Below, in pieces: positions 5,918-6,197 of a stretch of 6,197 nucleotides of DNA (position 1 is the first letter of the stretch; each line of letters opens with the position of its first letter). The stretch comes from Patescibacteria group bacterium. GTDB taxonomy: Bacteria > Patescibacteriota > Patescibacteriia > 2-12-FULL-60-25. The position numbers and the translations under genes are program-made. The notes beneath the pieces are model-generated. The model saw only the letters and a program-made list of their open reading frames with translations. It made no database searches and was not told the origin of the DNA. The stretch covers positions 1 to 6,197 of the forward strand of contig JAHJFW010000044.1 of NCBI GenBank assembly GCA_018824765.1, given 5' to 3'.

Positions 5918-6197
5918 ATGCTGCGAAATGATGAAACGGGAGCTCCGCCAAGCTCCCGTACCACGCATCCGGCTCTTGAAGGAGTCCATGCGTTCTTGGC
6001 GGAAATGCTGACTGAAGGGTATCGGTTGAAACTGTTCGACACGGAAATGTTCTTCGCGCTCATCCCGCCGCGGGATTTGATGATGGCTCTAAAAGATAGC
6101 GTTGTCGTGCGCGGAAACATCCTGTTCACCGGAAAATTCGTGGACGAGCGCATCGCCTACGATCTGTCTCCGGAGGCAAGCGGCGAGATTCTAGAGA
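5918..6197 (+). CDS. Unrecognised protein, 5' part only (runs off the right edge)
   Basis: The frame is open from ATG 5918 to the end of the window, giving at least 93 residues with no stop. I do not recognise the product. The first 18 residues are polar and probably flexible. From residue 19 on it looks like a folded soluble domain: a helix (LEGVHAFLAEMLTEG, 20-34), strand-like YRLKLFDTEMFFALIP (35-50), a helix RDLMMALKDS (52-61), and strand-like VVVRGNILFTGKFVDERI (62-79). There is no signal peptide or membrane segment. The start is supported by AAGGAG 5 nt upstream. A TTG at 5996, 11 nt after a second AAGGAG at 5979-5984, or ATG 6005 are alternative starts that would leave the 5936-5959 inverted repeat in the leader. 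It follows the Gam-like gene on the same strand after a terminator and shares with it a strong ribosome binding site, so both may belong to one mobile or phage-derived segment. Confidence 0.65.
   Translation, partial: MLRNDETGAPPSSRTTHPALEGVHAFLAEMLTEGYRLKLFDTEMFFALIPPRDLMMALKDSVVVRGNILFTGKFVDERIAYDLSPEASGEILE
5936..5959 (+). repeat. 9-bp perfect inverted repeat over codons 7-14 of the last gene
   Basis: ACGGGAGCT (5936-5944) and AGCTCCCGT (5951-5959) are perfect reverse complements with a 6-nt loop CCGCCA. The stem is GC-rich and should be stable as RNA. It begins 18 nt after the proposed start codon and is in exact codon register with the frame. No T-tract follows. It may hinder early translation, or it may be a leader element if the real start is downstream. 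Confidence 0.7.

Noticed and set aside
5988..6011. ATG 5988 with AAGGAG 3 nt upstream, as a leader peptide
   Set aside because: Out of frame with the main gene, only seven codons long, and the spacing is too short.
5758..6153. 131-codon minus-strand reading frame
   Set aside because: It crosses the Gam terminator and lies opposite the right-edge gene, which has a strong ribosome binding site; the translation is Ser/Arg-rich with no recognisable motif.
1..6197. tRNA, rRNA, CRISPR array or riboswitch
   Set aside because: No regularly spaced repeats, tRNA-like cloverleaf or known riboswitch core was seen in the short intergenic gaps.

Overview
The window reads as bacterial, of roughly balanced base composition, with genes packed on the + strand. 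A split transketolase, a PfkB-family kinase, a class II aldolase and a DUF4349 protein, with tight gene spacing and no Shine-Dalgarno sites in the main operon, fit a genome-reduced lineage such as Patescibacteria/CPR (Parcubacteria-like). That assignment is inference from gene style, not from a marker gene. TAA, TAG and TGA all serve as stops, so the standard bacterial code applies and the UGA-glycine lineages (Gracilibacteria, SR1) are unlikely.

Layout: (1) positions 3-575 hold the C-terminal part of a DUF4349 membrane protein whose start lies outside the window. (2) 576-632 is a short gap with a 7-bp tandem repeat. (3) 633-5051 is a five-gene unit with junctions of +1, +10, -4 and +5 nt: transketolase N-terminal subunit, transketolase C-terminal subunit, an unrecognised charged helical protein, a PfkB-family sugar kinase translationally coupled to it, and a class II fructose-bisphosphate aldolase-type enzyme. 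(4) 5052-5157 is a control region with a perfect -35 hexamer, an inverted repeat and a strong ribosome binding site. (5) 5158-5733 encodes a Mu Gam-like DNA-end-binding protein and ends at a clear rho-independent terminator. (6) From 5918 a further unrecognised gene with a strong ribosome binding site runs off the right edge, with a 9-bp perfect inverted repeat over its codons 7-14.

Functionally, the operon is a central-carbon module. Transketolase moves two-carbon units between sugar phosphates, and the kinase plus aldolase could make and split a sugar bisphosphate (fructose-1,6-bisphosphate, or sedoheptulose-1,7-bisphosphate if transaldolase is absent). The Gam-like gene and its neighbour look like a separate, possibly phage- or mobile-element-derived segment: they have their own leader, strong ribosome binding sites and terminator, none of which the metabolic genes show. 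I see no complete novel system. The best leads are the coupled unknown protein inside the sugar-phosphate operon and the Gam-led segment cut by the right edge.
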